Part shown: positions 10,628 to 24,000 of the stretch, piece by piece | How positions within the stretch are numbered: the stretch's first letter is position 1 | How the letters are laid out: each line of letters begins with the position of its first letter | Notes under the pieces: generated by a model | The model's database searches: none | The model's input: only the letters and a program-made list of their open reading frames with translations | What the model was told of the DNA's origin: nothing | DNA from: Apis mellifera | Taxonomy: Eukaryota; Arthropoda; Insecta; Hymenoptera; Apidae | DNA: 64,000 bases | Reading direction: 5' to 3' | Assembly: GCF_003254395.2 (NCBI RefSeq) | Contig: NC_037640.1 | Span: 8,166,289 to 8,230,288 of the forward strand | Translations under genes and position numbers: made by a program

Positions 10628-13019
10628 TCAATACCTTAGAAATTCTTGAAGCTTAGGACCATTTCTACCTAAAGGATCTTCAGGAAACATAACATAATTT
10701 CCTACAAATGTTGGAGTCAATAATCGTTTTTCGATTGTTTCGCGCCATTCTGGTTTTTCATTATATAGATCTCTATATTGATCTAAAGAAACTACAATAC
10801 CTCCACACATTGTTGCATATTCTAATATAAATCTAGAAATGATAAAAATATTATTATATAAATTAAAATAGTTCATGTTATTAAGAAAATAAAATTTACC
10901 GATCATCGTAAGGAGTTATCCGTTTACCACCGATAAAACGACTTGGTGTAAAAATTACTATTCCATCTGCATACATCTTTTCAAGTAATGGATGATTTGT
11001 TGATCTCCTATATAATGGTACAAATACTTTTACAATGTGACCTCTTTGTCTGAAATAATTTGCAACTATCATAATTCCTTCTTCTGAAAATGTTTTACCA
11101 TTTTTATGCCTAAAATATTAAACTTATGTTATATATGTGATTAAAATAAATAAATTAAATATATTCACTAAAAAATTAAGATTATCATACGCCATAGCTA
11201 TATTGTTGCCATCAATTACTATTTCCCTTAATTTATTACATGGTTGTGTAGATGATCCAACTGTAGATAATTCAGGTCTGTATAGTTCAAATCTGGATCC
11301 AATATTATTTGTTTTAAATGCAAATGCAGTTTGAGGATTGTATAGAATTGGTACTGTACATCTGGTAGATGTAGTAGATGTAGTATATTTATTAAATGTA
11401 GTAGGTGTAAATTTAGTATACTTAGTAAGTGTAGTAGATGTAGTAGTAGATGTAGCACATTTAGTAAATGTAGTAGATGTAGATGTAGTAGATGTAGTAG
11501 ATGTATTAGATATAGAATAATTCAATATTCGTCGTCTAAGATTCCTTAATCTTTGAGGTGTTTTTGGTTTATTCATTATAATGTTTTTACTTATATTATG
11601 AGGTTTAGGAAGTTTCAAACCACTTTTACTGAAAGGTAGATAATTAGGATTTTCAATTTCATTTTCTTTTTTTTCTTCATTTTGTGCATCATTTTCTTGA
11701 ACATTTTTTTTATTTTGTTGTGATATTATTTCCTCATCATATTCTAAACAACTAAGATTCTTTGGATCTGGAGTACTATCTATCATAAAAATTCTATCAT
11801 TCTTCTCTTGATCTATAGTTCTTATTTTTTCTTGATCTATAGATGGAGGAGTTCCTGTAGATGACCATACTACAACAATGTCATCTGATCCTTGAGTTAC
11901 ATAATCTGAGACTGGAACTATACAAATTTAAATTACAATAAAATAATATATTTATTTTATAATTAATTTTTTACCTCTGTTTTCATCATCTAAATCTACA
12001 GTTGTAATTTCTGAATCTTCTGTATCAGATATTAAAAGGCAAGATGAATTATTTTCTGATAATGCAACAATATTTTTTTTTTTTCTTTTTCTTGGAGGTC
12101 TTTCTATTTCAGTTTTTGTTTGATTTAAAATTTCATTTGAATTATTTTGTGTATTTTGCTTATCATTTATTAATATACTTAAAGATCTCTTTTTTGTTTT
12201 TTTTTTTTTTTTTACAATTATTTTCATCTGCTTTGTTATTTGATTCACTTTCATTATCACTTAAAATAATTATAGTATCTTGTAAAGATTTTTCTTTTGC
12301 CGAAGAAATAACATTTTTTTTATTCCTTGTGATTTGTTTAGTTTTACGAATTAATTTTTTTAATGTTTGTGTTTGTTCTCTTTTTTTGTTGCTACAATTA
12401 TACAAGGAACTTTTACATTTCTTATTCATATTATATATGATTTGCATTACATTTTTTTTTTACATCATAGATTTTTCCACAAAATTTTATTTCTTTTCTA
12501 TGAGTAAAAATAAAAAAAAATATTATTGAATATAGATTGTTTTGAAAAATTATAACAAAAATAACAATAATCTTATATTCAATTTAAATTAATATTACCA
12601 ATATATATTTAATATATTTATATAAATAATATTTATTTACTGATCATTATAGATAATATGATTTGTGTTAAAAGTAAGTTGAATATAATTTGATAATCTA
12701 TTTTTATGTGTTATTAAATAAGATATTAATCCATAACTATTTTGTAATATTATTATAACATTTAAATATGATATTTATGATTATAAAACATTTTTTTTTT
12801 ACTTTTATTCGTAGAATATGCTAGTAAATTTTTGTGGAAAATTTGACATTCTGAATAAATTTTTTTTTTTTATTACCTTAATTGAATATATTTCAATGGT
12901 CTTTCATAAAATGTTCGTTTTACATTTTTTCTTGACTTTTTTATTCCTAAAGGAGTTTTTTTCTTTGTTGATTTTGGAGATACATTACAAATTATAACAG
13001 AGTTATTCAAAGTACTCAT
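10628..13019 (-). CDS. NYN-domain (Zc3h12/N4BP1-type) endoribonuclease, with two homopolymer frameshifts
   Basis: RNA-degrading enzyme of the MCPIP1/Regnase-N4BP1 group. Exons on the minus strand: 13019-12877 (ATG), 12497-11975, 11917-11191, 11109-10900, 10832-10628; 601 residues if frame is kept. The C-terminal 170 residues form the NYN nuclease: VIDGNNIAM, FSEEGIMIVANYF, FTPSRFIGGKRITPYDDRF, GGIVVSLDQYRD and DPLGRNGPKLQEFL. The four expected acidic catalytic residues (D of IDG, DD of YDDR, D of SLDQYRD) are present. Stop follows the LQEFL motif directly, so there is no CCCH finger; architecture is closer to N4BP1. The N-terminal half is Lys- and Thr/Ser-rich. In exon 2 two A-runs (17 A at 12197-12213, 10 A at 12452-12461) each carry one base too many. 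Removing one from each makes all phases consistent. This may be assembly error, polymorphism or true damage. Confidence 0.85.
11345..11515 (-). repeat. Thr/Ser-coding trinucleotide-type repeat inside the NYN gene
   Basis: The plus strand reads as imperfect GTAGAT/GTAGTA units. On the coding strand these give a Thr/Ser-rich tract with interspersed Lys, Tyr and Phe (TSTTSTSTT, KYTKFTPTT). The frame is preserved throughout, so it is an in-frame low-complexity expansion in the disordered linker before the nuclease domain. Confidence 0.8.
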
Positions 13020-14328
13020 TTTAAGATTAATACTTTTTTAATATGTCATTCTAAATGTTAACATTTATATTTTATAAATAATATATTTTATAAACAAAAT
13101 ATGAAACTGCTCCTTAAACAATGTAAAAAAACTTGAAATATTTCTTATTAATTATGTAAAAAAAATTGATCATAAATCCGCTACTTACGGTTAAGTATAA
13201 AATAAATTAACACTTGTAAATACGTTGATGAAAACTGTTAATAATTATATAAATATATATTAATCAATATTAAATAAATTAATTTAAAATTTTTATTAAT
13301 TTTGTGCATTTTTAACCATTTTTCACGAAATTTTTTATAAATAAAGAAACAATTATATTTTTCTGTCATTAAATATTATTTAACCTCTTCTATAAACTAA
13401 CCAGAAAATATCATTAGTACAATACAAAAGTTTAAACAGCTGAAAATTTCCCTATAAAGTACACACTCAGTAATTATACTTGTATAATAAATCTTATTTT
13501 ACTCTTCTAACTTTTTTAATAATTAAAATTTATATTTTTTTACGTTATTCAATTTAAATTTAATTTCATAAAAACAACATCGTCTTGATATAAGGATTTC
13601 ATATATTTATCTTCTCTTATACACCAAAAAAGAAAAATTAATGAAAAAATAAAAAATAGAATTATTATATACTATTCAAAATAAAAAAAATAAATTATTG
13701 CAATTATTATTATATTATATATTATATATTATATGTTATAAATTAATATATTTATACATAATTATAAAATATTATTACAATTTAAAAATATTAATAATAG
13801 ATAATAATAAATGTGCAATATTAATATTATAATTATAAAATTAGTTAATTATTAAAATACTAAAAGAAATAGGAAAAGAAAAAATACGAAAAATCATATG
13901 TGAAAAAAGTCAAAATTTTCAATTATTTTGTCAATCTAGTAATCTATATATAATGCTTTAAGTGTAGCGCGACAGCAACAACCAATCCTGAATACAGTAA
14001 ATCTATAATGCGAAAAAGAAATCGTCGATTGGTCAAAATTCGTACAATAGTGCGGGGGAAGTGAATGTATGTTGGTCTGACTCGAACGCGACTATATCCC
14101 CGTACCAGCGAGCAAGTAGTAACGCTATCGTTAGAATTTTGTCTTTTGTTTAGTTTCTTTATGTTTATTTTTTCGAGAAGAAGTTGAATTTAAGAATCGT
14201 GATATTACTGAAACAAACATCTAATGTACGGGGATCTAATAGAAAGTATACTAGCACCGGTTCCATGCTAGATTTTCAGTGTGCAAGTAGTCGAAAGCGT
14301 ATTCAGGCAGCCTTCAACGTAAACAAAA
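13020..14328. promoter_or_regulatory. divergent promoter region between the NYN RNase and ZAD zinc-finger genes
   Basis: The two genes start head to head 1.3 kb apart. Most of it is AT-rich. From about 13950 to the ZAD start the GC content rises, with a CCAAT box (CAACCAATCC near 13980) and an inverted one (GATTGGTC near 14027). The 5' leader has two short upstream ORFs: 14224-14271, and 14265-14381, which overlaps the main start in another frame. Confidence 0.5.
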
Positions 14329-17300
14329 ATGGAGTTAGGGGAGGGAGAAGCTCAAATTTGTCGACTTTGCGGTCAATGTGAAAGTATATACATTGATGTG
14401 TTCGGTGAAGAAGGCACCAAACGATTTTTAGGCTTAAAAATTCATACAAGAATCAACATTTTGGTAAGTACAATATAAAAGGTGTGTCGTGGGGTCCGGG
14501 CCCCAATTGTAGTTAAAGGAGGGGGTTAGAAAAATGGCCGGAGGGGCGTAGAGCATGTAAAGAAAAAGTATCTTTTTTTTTTTGTTCTTGTTGCATTATA
14601 TTTTTTAAAAAAGTTTGATTTTTTTAGTTTTATTATAATATGAAATCCATATTAATATTTTAAGTTTATTTCTTATATATCACTGTTTATTTATGTATTT
14701 ATTTTATATAAAATTGTATAGAACAAAAAATATAATTTAAATTAAACTTAAATTGAATAAATTTTTTTGTATGTAAATTAATTGTATGATTTAAGCATGT
14801 GTAATATTTATAAATGTAAAATACTTTATACTTGTATGTGCAATTATATAGTGATAAGAGTGATTATTTTTATTTATTTATAAGTTTAAATATTTAATTT
14901 ATATTTAAACATTTGACATTAAATATTGATATTCCGTATTCTATAATTACATTTTATTTAAAATTTTTTAAGAATTTAATATTTTGTAAATATTTCCTTT
15001 TTCAATTTAATTAGTGAAAAAATTAATTTGATTTTTAAAATATTAATTTTTTAATATTTCTTTTAAAAATTTATATAAATATAAGAAAAATTGTTAATTT
15101 AATATTTAATGTTTATATAAAAATTAAGATTTATTATTAAATATTTGTAAATAATTATAAATATTGTATTATAATTATGATTATAAATATTGAAATTAAA
15201 AATGTATAACATTAGAGTGGGTATTAGATTATAAGAATTTTCAGAATGGTGTATCTACAGAGCGGTAGGGTTTGAATTATAATATTCATAATTTTCTTTT
15301 AATGAAACATTATAGTTTTCCAATTCAATTAAAAATTACATAGAATCAAATTTTCAATTAAGATTTTTAAAATCACATATATTTAGTATTTAGATATTTT
15401 GTTTGAATCGCAGATAGATGAAAGGGATCCTCTGCCCAAGGCGATCTGCGTTCAATGTCTGGGCAAACTCGAATTTGTTTGCGACTTCCAAGAGGAGTGT
15501 CTTCGCACCCAACAAGTGTTACGCGATCGATACATTCTACCATCCTTAACAGAGATTGTAAGTTTATATTCAAATTTAATGCATAGCTCTACCGCTCACC
15601 TATGATGCTACCAGAACAGCTCATTTTTTGAATTTTAAATTAATTATATATATATAAAAAGATATCATCTGGTATTTTGGTTCATAGAAAATTTCAAAAA
15701 TAATAAAAAAAATTGCACACAATTTTATTGAATATATAATATATGTATATAATAAATAATAATAATATATTATATAATAAAAATTATGTACTATAAATAC
15801 CAGATTGAATTTATTTGCTTTAATAAAATTAATCAATTTCTAGTACCCACTTTTATTTTTATTTCAATCTATCTTTAGGCTGAAGTAAAGACTGAAGTTA
15901 CACCAAGTACATCAACATACAACAACAACAATGACACCAATATAAATCTTAATTCTTCAAATGATGAGGACATTCAAAAAATAGATCAGCATGTCCTAAG
16001 AACAACTACAAAAACTCAAAAAAATACGAAGAATCAACAAGTAAAAGGCAATGAAGAAACTTCCAAAGATCAAACTAATATTCAAAATACGAGTGAAAAA
16101 AATACTGAGAATGCACAAATTCAAAAATGTGACACAACTCCTACACGATGGCTTAGAAGTAGACAAAGTATAGAAACAACTGTTACAAATGAAACAGCTA
16201 CTGATACACCAATTGCAAATAGACTTAGAAGTCATGATAATACTACCACAGAATTAACTGTTAGTCCACGTAGTTGTTCTAAGGAAAATAGTGAAAAATT
16301 GACTGGAAAACAAGATCCACATACTATTCAAATTCCAACATCAGCATTAAATAAACTTCTCAGTATTGTGTCAAATTCTCCAAATATTGAAGTTTCTGTG
16401 AAAGAATCTAGAAATCAAAGCAGCGATATTGAAGATATTAGTTTCACTGTAGAATTATGTAAAAAGGAAAGTGATGATGTAGCTACTGCTCGAGCACGAG
16501 TATTTCCAGATCAAGGTTCCTGTTTGGTTGATAAGGCTATAGTTGGTCTTTTACAAAATCAAAGTTGTGTAGAAGTTAATAGTATAATAAATACAATTAT
16601 CGATAGTAGTCTGAAAAACGGCAATTCGACAAAATTAGAAGATTCTGCTGAATTTGAACAAAAATGGCAAGCTTCTCAAAATCCGAAGGAACTTTTCAAG
16701 ATTGATGGGGAAGAAATTCGTGTCGATGATAACGTTGAACACGTCGTTACAAATAATCAAAATGGTTATTCTTGTAAATTGTGTCGTAAGTTTTATGAAC
16801 GCAAAGACAAATGTATGGTTCATGTGAAAACACATCTTGGTATTAAACAATACACATGTATTCTATGCAACGCTAAATTTGTATGTAAGTCTGATGTTAT
16901 GAAACATATTCGATGCACACATACTAATCCGAGACCAATACAATGTCCAAAATGTCCAAAGAGATTCAAGTCAAAGTTCTATTTAATGGAACATGATAAT
17001 GTACATAAAGGTGTGAGACCTTATTCTTGTACAGATTGCGGTCAAAGTTACCATCATAAAGTATCGTTACAACTTCATATGAAATCACATTTACCTCCGC
17101 AAAACTTAGCATGCGAATATTGTGGCAAAGTATTTCCGTATCGTACGAGATTATTAAGTCACATAGCTAGTGTACATTTAAAAAATCGTCGCAATTTTAG
17201 ATGTCGATTTTGTTACAATCTTTATTCAAGTCTTTCAGTTTTGAATGAACATATTAAAACGCGTCATGCGACTACATATACTTGTGAAGTTTGTAATAAA

Positions 17301-17678
17301 ACGTTTAAAGTCGCGTCCAAATATAAGGCTCACGTATTACAACATTCAAATCCTAAGCCATTCGTATGTAATGTTTGTAATAATAGATATGCATCCAAAG
17401 CATTCCTAAATGAACATCTATCAAAACACGAAGGGCTGAGGAAACATATCTGCCAAAAGTGTGGTGCAAGATTCGCTCAAGCTAGTCATCTGGCTGCACA
17501 TCGGCACGTGCACGGTGAAAAAGAGCACGCTTGTCCGGAGTGTGGGCGAAAGTTTAATAGGCGTGATAATATGAAGGTACATAGAAAAAGACACTTTGAA
17601 GAAAAAATAACTAATAATAGCAAACAAAAAAACACTTTTAGTGGCGAGGTAGCTTCCACTACGTCTAATGAAAAATAA
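14329..17678 (+). CDS. ZAD-type C2H2 zinc-finger transcription factor, ten fingers (paralog A)
   Basis: Probable DNA-binding nuclear regulator. Exons 14329-14463, 15414-15557, 15879-17678; 692 residues. The N-terminal zinc-finger-associated domain is split over exons 1 and 2, with its two Cys pairs visible as CRLC (exon 1) and CVQC (exon 2) around the DPLPKAIC signature; ZADs usually mediate dimerisation. A roughly 240-residue Thr/Ser/Asn-rich linker follows. Then come ten consecutive C2H2 fingers in one uninterrupted exon, from CKLCRKFYERKDKC to CPECGRKFNRRDNM, ending in a short basic tail. Most linkers deviate from TGEKP. The tandem neighbour at 20850-24521 matches it finger for finger. Target genes are unknown. 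Confidence 0.93.
14464..15413 (+). other. intron 1 of ZAD zinc-finger gene A
   Basis: It starts GTAAGT, then has a short GC-rich stretch including GGGGTCCGGGCCCC near 14492, then AT-rich filler. It separates the two halves of the ZAD domain and ends in TCGCAG at 15413. No exon is seen inside. Confidence 0.8.
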
Positions 17679-17918
17679 TAGTACTGAAATAGTTCTGATA
17701 TTTTTGTAAAGTTGTGTCTATGCTATATAACAAAATATATTATATAGCAATATTATATGATTGATTAGAAAAACTGAAAGGATAATGTTATATTTTTCGT
17801 ATTATATGTACAACGAATTAGTCAAATATCGGTAGAGATTAAGATCAAAGTAAGAGATTGTATCATATAACGCATTGCCATCGATTGAAACAATATAATG
17901 TAAACATAAGTTAAAAAG

Positions 17919-17920
<2 letters not shown>

Positions 17921-17964
<44 letters not shown>
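17921..17964. repeat. 44-base homopolymer T run
   Basis: Uninterrupted T44 (A44 on the minus strand), 243 bases after the stop codon of ZAD gene A, in its probable 3'UTR. Confidence 0.95.
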
Positions 17965-17965
<1 letters not shown>

Positions 17966-20330
17966 AAGTTACTTTTTAATTCCAGTAATAAAATAAAGAT
18001 CCGAAATTGTATTGAAAATGAATACATTTACATTTTATAAAAGTTATAAGTTATATGAATTTCTCTAATCTTTTATATTTTTATGTTGGCGATAACGTTG
18101 CGTTTTTTCGATGTTCTTGTCTTTTTCTTCACAGTTATTCATTGCTTTATATAAATTAATTCTTATCTTAGCAATACAATTTCATTTGATTAATTTTTTA
18201 ATCTATCAATTCAATTCTATCGACTATCTCAAAACTATTTCTTTTTCATGTAAATCATTATTTTCATAGTTCATTTTCATATCTCATTTAATGTCATTAT
18301 CAGTTTATATATCTATTTCAAATCTGCTTTTATTTAGTTTTAGTACTTGTTATTGCTTTTTATTTTAGTTTTTTTTTAAGTTCACATATTCAAAAATTAT
18401 TAGATTGATTATGTTTCTTGTATTGATGCATTTGTTTTTTAAAAATAATATCTCTGTATCTATGACTTTTTTGGCATTTTGTTACTATCAATTAAAGATT
18501 TAGTTGTCAGAATATTTTTTTATTTTTTTGTTTTCTTATATGTATAACATCTTACTTAATGAAATTATATATACATATATATTATGTTATGACATTTCTT
18601 TCAGTAGTAATAAGTCATATGTTTTTTGTTATATAGTATAGATGCAGTTTAAAATTAATTTAAATTAGTTTAGAACTTTTCAAAGAAATATTTCTTTAAT
18701 TTTTAATTTTATTCAAGCGATATCTATTCAATGCGTTTTTAAGATTGTAAAATATTGCTGCAAGATTTAAAAGTAAATATTTGTTTAATCACGAGAAAAT
18801 TAGCTATTAATCATGAAATATTTACAATTACTAATAATTCTTTTAAATTTTGGAGCAATATATAATATCAAATGAATGATAGCAATACTAATCAGTCAAT
18901 TTACTCTCTTCCTCTTGTCGCTCGTATTTTTTTTATATTATATTAGTCGCGGTTTTGTACATAATGTAGAAGTGCATTTAAGAGAGTACTGATATCATTT
19001 AAGTATTTTTTCCATTTATATACATTACATTAGAAAATATTTTTGCACGTGAAACGTTATTGATTAGAATTTACCAAAGCTGTAATAGAAACAAACTGCG
19101 AAACATGACAAAATATTGCGATAACACAATAGAAAAAATGATCAATTAAGAAAATCAAAAATATTATTGGATATATTGTTATAAAAAATTTGTATGTTTA
19201 TTGCACAGTTAACTTTCTAGGAAAATTTAATTCATGAAAAAAATTGTATACAGTATGAATAGGGCTTCCAAAGTCAAAACTTCTAACTAAAAAGCGTATA
19301 AAAATAAAGAAAAAAATGTTTTCTATATATTTTTACATAATTGTTTATAAAAAAAACTTTTACATAATATAATGTGCAAAGTATATTTTACTCTATTTTC
19401 GATTCTATTTTTCATATTATATATATTGATGAAGAGATTCAATGAAATAGAATACAAAAAATTGAAATTTTATAAAAAAAACATTATTTTTGATTAACAA
19501 TAAAAGTCTTTAGATACAGAACAGAATTTTGATTGATAGATCTTATATTACTAAAAATAACAAAAATATTTAGCTACGAAGATAATGTATACAATAAATT
19601 ATATAAGAAAACGTACTATGTAATTTACGATAAAAAACAGAATTATATCGTAAGTGCCTTGATCGATTTTATACTATTCATATATTATGCAAGAATATTA
19701 GAAAATGAAAAAAGCGTAGATGATTCTTTGAATATGTATCACGTGCAATATTGATTTATATTGATTTAAAAAGAAAATAAAAAATTATAATTTTTTGTGC
19801 TCAATATGAATTATAATATGAATTATAAACTATGAATATTCTCAATATTTTAAAAAAAATTATAAAATAGTAATTAAGAATTTAAAAAAAATTTTTAAAA
19901 ATAATGAATATAAATTTTTTCATTATTTTTATTTAGAATTTAATACTAATAGAATATAATATATATATAATATATAGAACGAAATATCTTTAATGAGAGA
20001 TCATCGAAATATTAAATAATATTTCAACATATTCAGTGTAAATCTATAAAATATTTAAATTTTCTTTTTATAAAGTGGTGTCCTATTTATCTTTCCAACA
20101 TATGAGCACAAAAAATTATGTATTACATAAACGATATTATCTTTCTTCGGAACAAATTGTTCCTGTGAGAAATTAATAAAATCGTGCGAAGGATATTATG
20201 TCTATAATATTTACATTCTTAGATAATATAAGTGATAAGCAATAACTCTTATTTTGTACAAGAAATTTTATTAAAACAGTTTACTTTTCTATTTAAGAGG
20301 TAATAAATATATTGGATGAAGTATGTATAT

Positions 20331-20336
<6 letters not shown>

Positions 20337-20378
<42 letters not shown>

Positions 20379-20384
20379 TATATA
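20337..20384. repeat. (AT)n microsatellite
   Basis: Alternating TA run interrupted by one CACA, upstream of the first exon of the gene B body. Confidence 0.9.
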
Positions 20385-20849
20385 CTTTTAAATAAAATGC
20401 AGTATGAATTAGCATATATAACAATTTTCCAATAATAAAGAAAAAAGCATATATTTGTTTAAGGATTCTACAATTTTTCTGAATAAAGGTACGATATTTT
20501 TGGGACCGCTAATTATTTGATTTTTACTTTTATTTTTTCCATTCCATTTTTTACTCATCTTGCATGTAATTCATATTTATCTTGCATGTACAGAAATAAT
20601 ATGGTTCAACAAGGTTTGTTTTAATATCAATAGTGTGTCTGTAGAATTCTTAAATAATAAAAATATGTTATTATTTAATTTAAATTTATTTAAACCTCTT
20701 ATTTGAATTAAGATATTGAATTTAGATGTTTCGCATTAACATTATTAAAAAATAATTGAGATATTTTATATTTTATATTTAAGAATGAAATTTTATATTA
20801 TTTATAAGAACGTTCATTTTTTTGGACACAGAAGTTTTTTTGTTTTCAG

Positions 20850-20969
20850 ATAAAAGAGAATGATGGATTGTCACAAGTTGTTTGTATACGATGTTTGGGC
20901 ACACTGGAATTTCTATGCGATTTTTACGAGCGTTGTCATCTTACACAAAAAGAATTTTTAAAAACTGTA

Positions 20970-21009
<40 letters not shown>

Positions 21010-24000
21010 TATAATACTTATAATAATAATTATAATATATATATAATAATTTATTATTTTATTTATATATAAATAATAAATAGATTTTTTTATTTATCGT
21101 TAAAGAAAAACTCTTAAAAAATAGTATGCATATTTGAATTCTTATTTTTAATTACAATATAATTTTGATATTTGATATAATATAACAATATTATTAAAAG
21201 ATATTTTAAAATTATTATTTGAAACAAATTCAAAATAATCTAAAATTAAAAATTGAATAAGAAATAACAATAATCATAAAGAATTTATTATTATTATAAA
21301 GAATTAATTTATTTATTATGTTTATTTAATATGATTTCAAAATTTTTACTAAATTCAATTATGTTATTAAAATATCTTTTGCAAAATTATAATATATATG
21401 TGTATATAATATAATAATAATAATTTAGAAATTTTTTAATATTTTATTTTTGAGAGATTAAAAATATTTTATTATATTTTTTATGTGAGTGATGATATTT
21501 AAAATATTTTATTTTTTCAGAGCCAAAATCAAAATATAATAAATGAGAAATTATTGAAAGATTCCACTAATGATACAGAATCAGATAAAGAAAATGATGC
21601 TCCATTTGTAAATGAAAGTAAATGGAAAGCAAAAGTTTTATCACCCAATAATTCAAAAAAATCAAAAAATTATTTGTCTGAAAATAATACATCATACAGA
21701 ATCGAAAATAAACAGGAAAACAATGATCAGATAGATAATAATATTTCTATTGATAATGTTCATTTGATTACAAAAACACAATTAAATAATATAATTTCTA
21801 AAAACCAATCTATAATAAAAAATGTAATTTCACATGAAAATATATCAAAAAATGATCAACATAATATTAGTAATTTAAAAGAGAATATGTATAATTTAAA
21901 AGAAAATATTTTGGAAAAAAATATAAATTGCATAACAAGATCAACAAATAATTTAAATACATCTCAAATAAATGAAACAAATGTTAATAAAAATTTAGAT
22001 CAACCTATACGACGTAAAAGAGGACGAAAAAGTAAATTAGAAAAAATAAGAGAAGTAAGTTTAACAACAAACTATAAAAAAAAGATTCAAAATCATCTAA
22101 GTGATAAAAAAAAAGATAATGTTAATAATGAATATAAAAGATATTGTTTGCGTACTATTTGTACCACTACTAAGTCTGATAATGTAAATAATAATGCTAC
22201 AATCATATCTAAACCACAAGTTAAACAAACAGAAGTTGAACAGGTGCCAGTAAATACATCAATGAATACAAATTACACCAAAGGTAATAAAACTAATACA
22301 ATGATTAATAAACTAACTGTAATTGAATCTGATGATAATTCAATAAGATCTAATAATTTGAAAGATACAGAAAAGAATTCTGAAAAAAATAAAGCGATAT
22401 CGATTATTGTAAAACAAGAGAAAGGAGAAGCAGAAATTTCTTCTAGACAATTGAATCAATTAGTTCTTAATCAAAAGTCAAAAGTAAATCAAGAAAAAAC
22501 AGATTTAATATGTGTATTAATGGAAAAAACTGAAAATATTAAAAATATTGAAACGAATTTAATAGCAGAACAAAATATTACTAAATATCCTGATATAATT
22601 TCTTCCGATTATAATAATCAACAATCAAAAATATTCACAGAACAAAATCGAGTGACTATTATAAAGTCTTCACAATCTAAAAATGTGACAAATTTAAAAA
22701 TAATGCAAGAAGATTGTACAAAATTAAATAATACAATTGATGTAGATCAAAATACTAAAACTGAGGTAGAATGTAATCTTAATGAACATTCATTGCCTCA
22801 ACAATTAAGTCAAAATAGTTTTAATAAAAATCAGAGTAAAAATAGATCATTTGGCAAAATTTCCGAATTGATAAGTGACGAACAAAAACGAACTATTGAA
22901 AGTTATTATACAGTGGACATGTCGATTGTAAACTCAGAAGAAGTACAAAAAAATATAACAATAATTAATAAAAAAAACATACGTTGCAATATTTGTGGTA
23001 CTTTTTATCTTAGAATGGATAAATGTCAGGCAAGTTTAAAAATTATTTTGATTGTTAATTATTAATTATTAATTTATAGAAAATTATTTGAATATATAAT
23101 AAAATAATTATATATTAAAATATTACAGGTACATATTTGGGGACATTTACAAATGAAGCCCTATCAATGTAAAGCTTGTGATTTTGCCACAGTTACTGTT
23201 AGTAATGTTCGTTGCCATATCAGAAAAAGTCATTTAAAGATTAAACCATTTGCGTGCCATCTTTGTGAAAAGCGATATGTAACTGCCATTTTATTAGAAG
23301 AACATATTAATACTCATACAGGAGCCCGTCCATATAAATGCAAGCTTTGTGACTTTGCAAGTTCCAGTAGACAAATATTAAGTTACCATAATGCTACTCA
23401 TAAACCATTAAAGGTATTATAAAAAAAATTCTGTAATATATTAAATAATGTATATTTATCATTTTATTTATTCCTCTTTAACTATTATAGGATATTAGTT
23501 GTAAGATTTGTGGTAAAGAATTTTATTCAAGAAGTAGATTACGTGCACACATGATTGTACACAATAAGGACAAAGCTGTTATGTGTAAATTGTGTTCTGC
23601 TTATTTATCTAATGCAGAAGCATTAAAAACACATTACAAGAACATTCATATGCAAGATTATGTCTGTAATATCTGTGGTAAACACGTCAAGTCTAGAAAA
23701 GCTTTGCATAATCATCAGAATGTAATATATGCTTTGCTATATAATCTATATACAATTAGTTACTAATTAAAAATATGATTACAAAATAAATTTTGTTCAT
23801 AGGTTCATGCTGCTGCAAGATTTAAATGTACTCTTTGCCCAAATGTATATAAAACTAGCCAAATATTAAAAGAACATCTTTTAAAACACGAAGGTATTAG
23901 AAAATATAAATGTAATATTTGTGAAAAATCATTTGGTCAACAATCTCATTTAGCTGCTCATATGGCAGTGCACAGTAATATTAGGTAAAGTTTTTTAATA

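Larger units (their letters stand above)
17679..20849 (+). other. 3'UTR of ZAD gene A and gap before gene B body
   Basis: About 3.2 kb holding poly(A)-type signals (AATAAAATAAAG near 17986), a 44-base T run, and (AT)n near 20337-20384. I searched the plus strand for a Cys-x2-Cys pair that could be the first half of a ZAD for gene B and found none. A weak open frame at 19533-19754 has no family resemblance and AT-driven composition. Confidence 0.6.

Noticed and set aside
11228..11520. Val- and His-rich frames over the GTAGAT repeat
   Set aside because: They are other-frame readings of the in-frame Thr/Ser repeat.
12044..12529. 161-codon Phe/Leu-rich frame on the plus strand
   Set aside because: It is the antisense shadow of the Lys-rich exon of the NYN RNase gene.
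19533..19754. 73-codon frame between the ZAD genes
   Set aside because: It is AT-driven in composition, has no ATG start, no family resemblance and no splice context.
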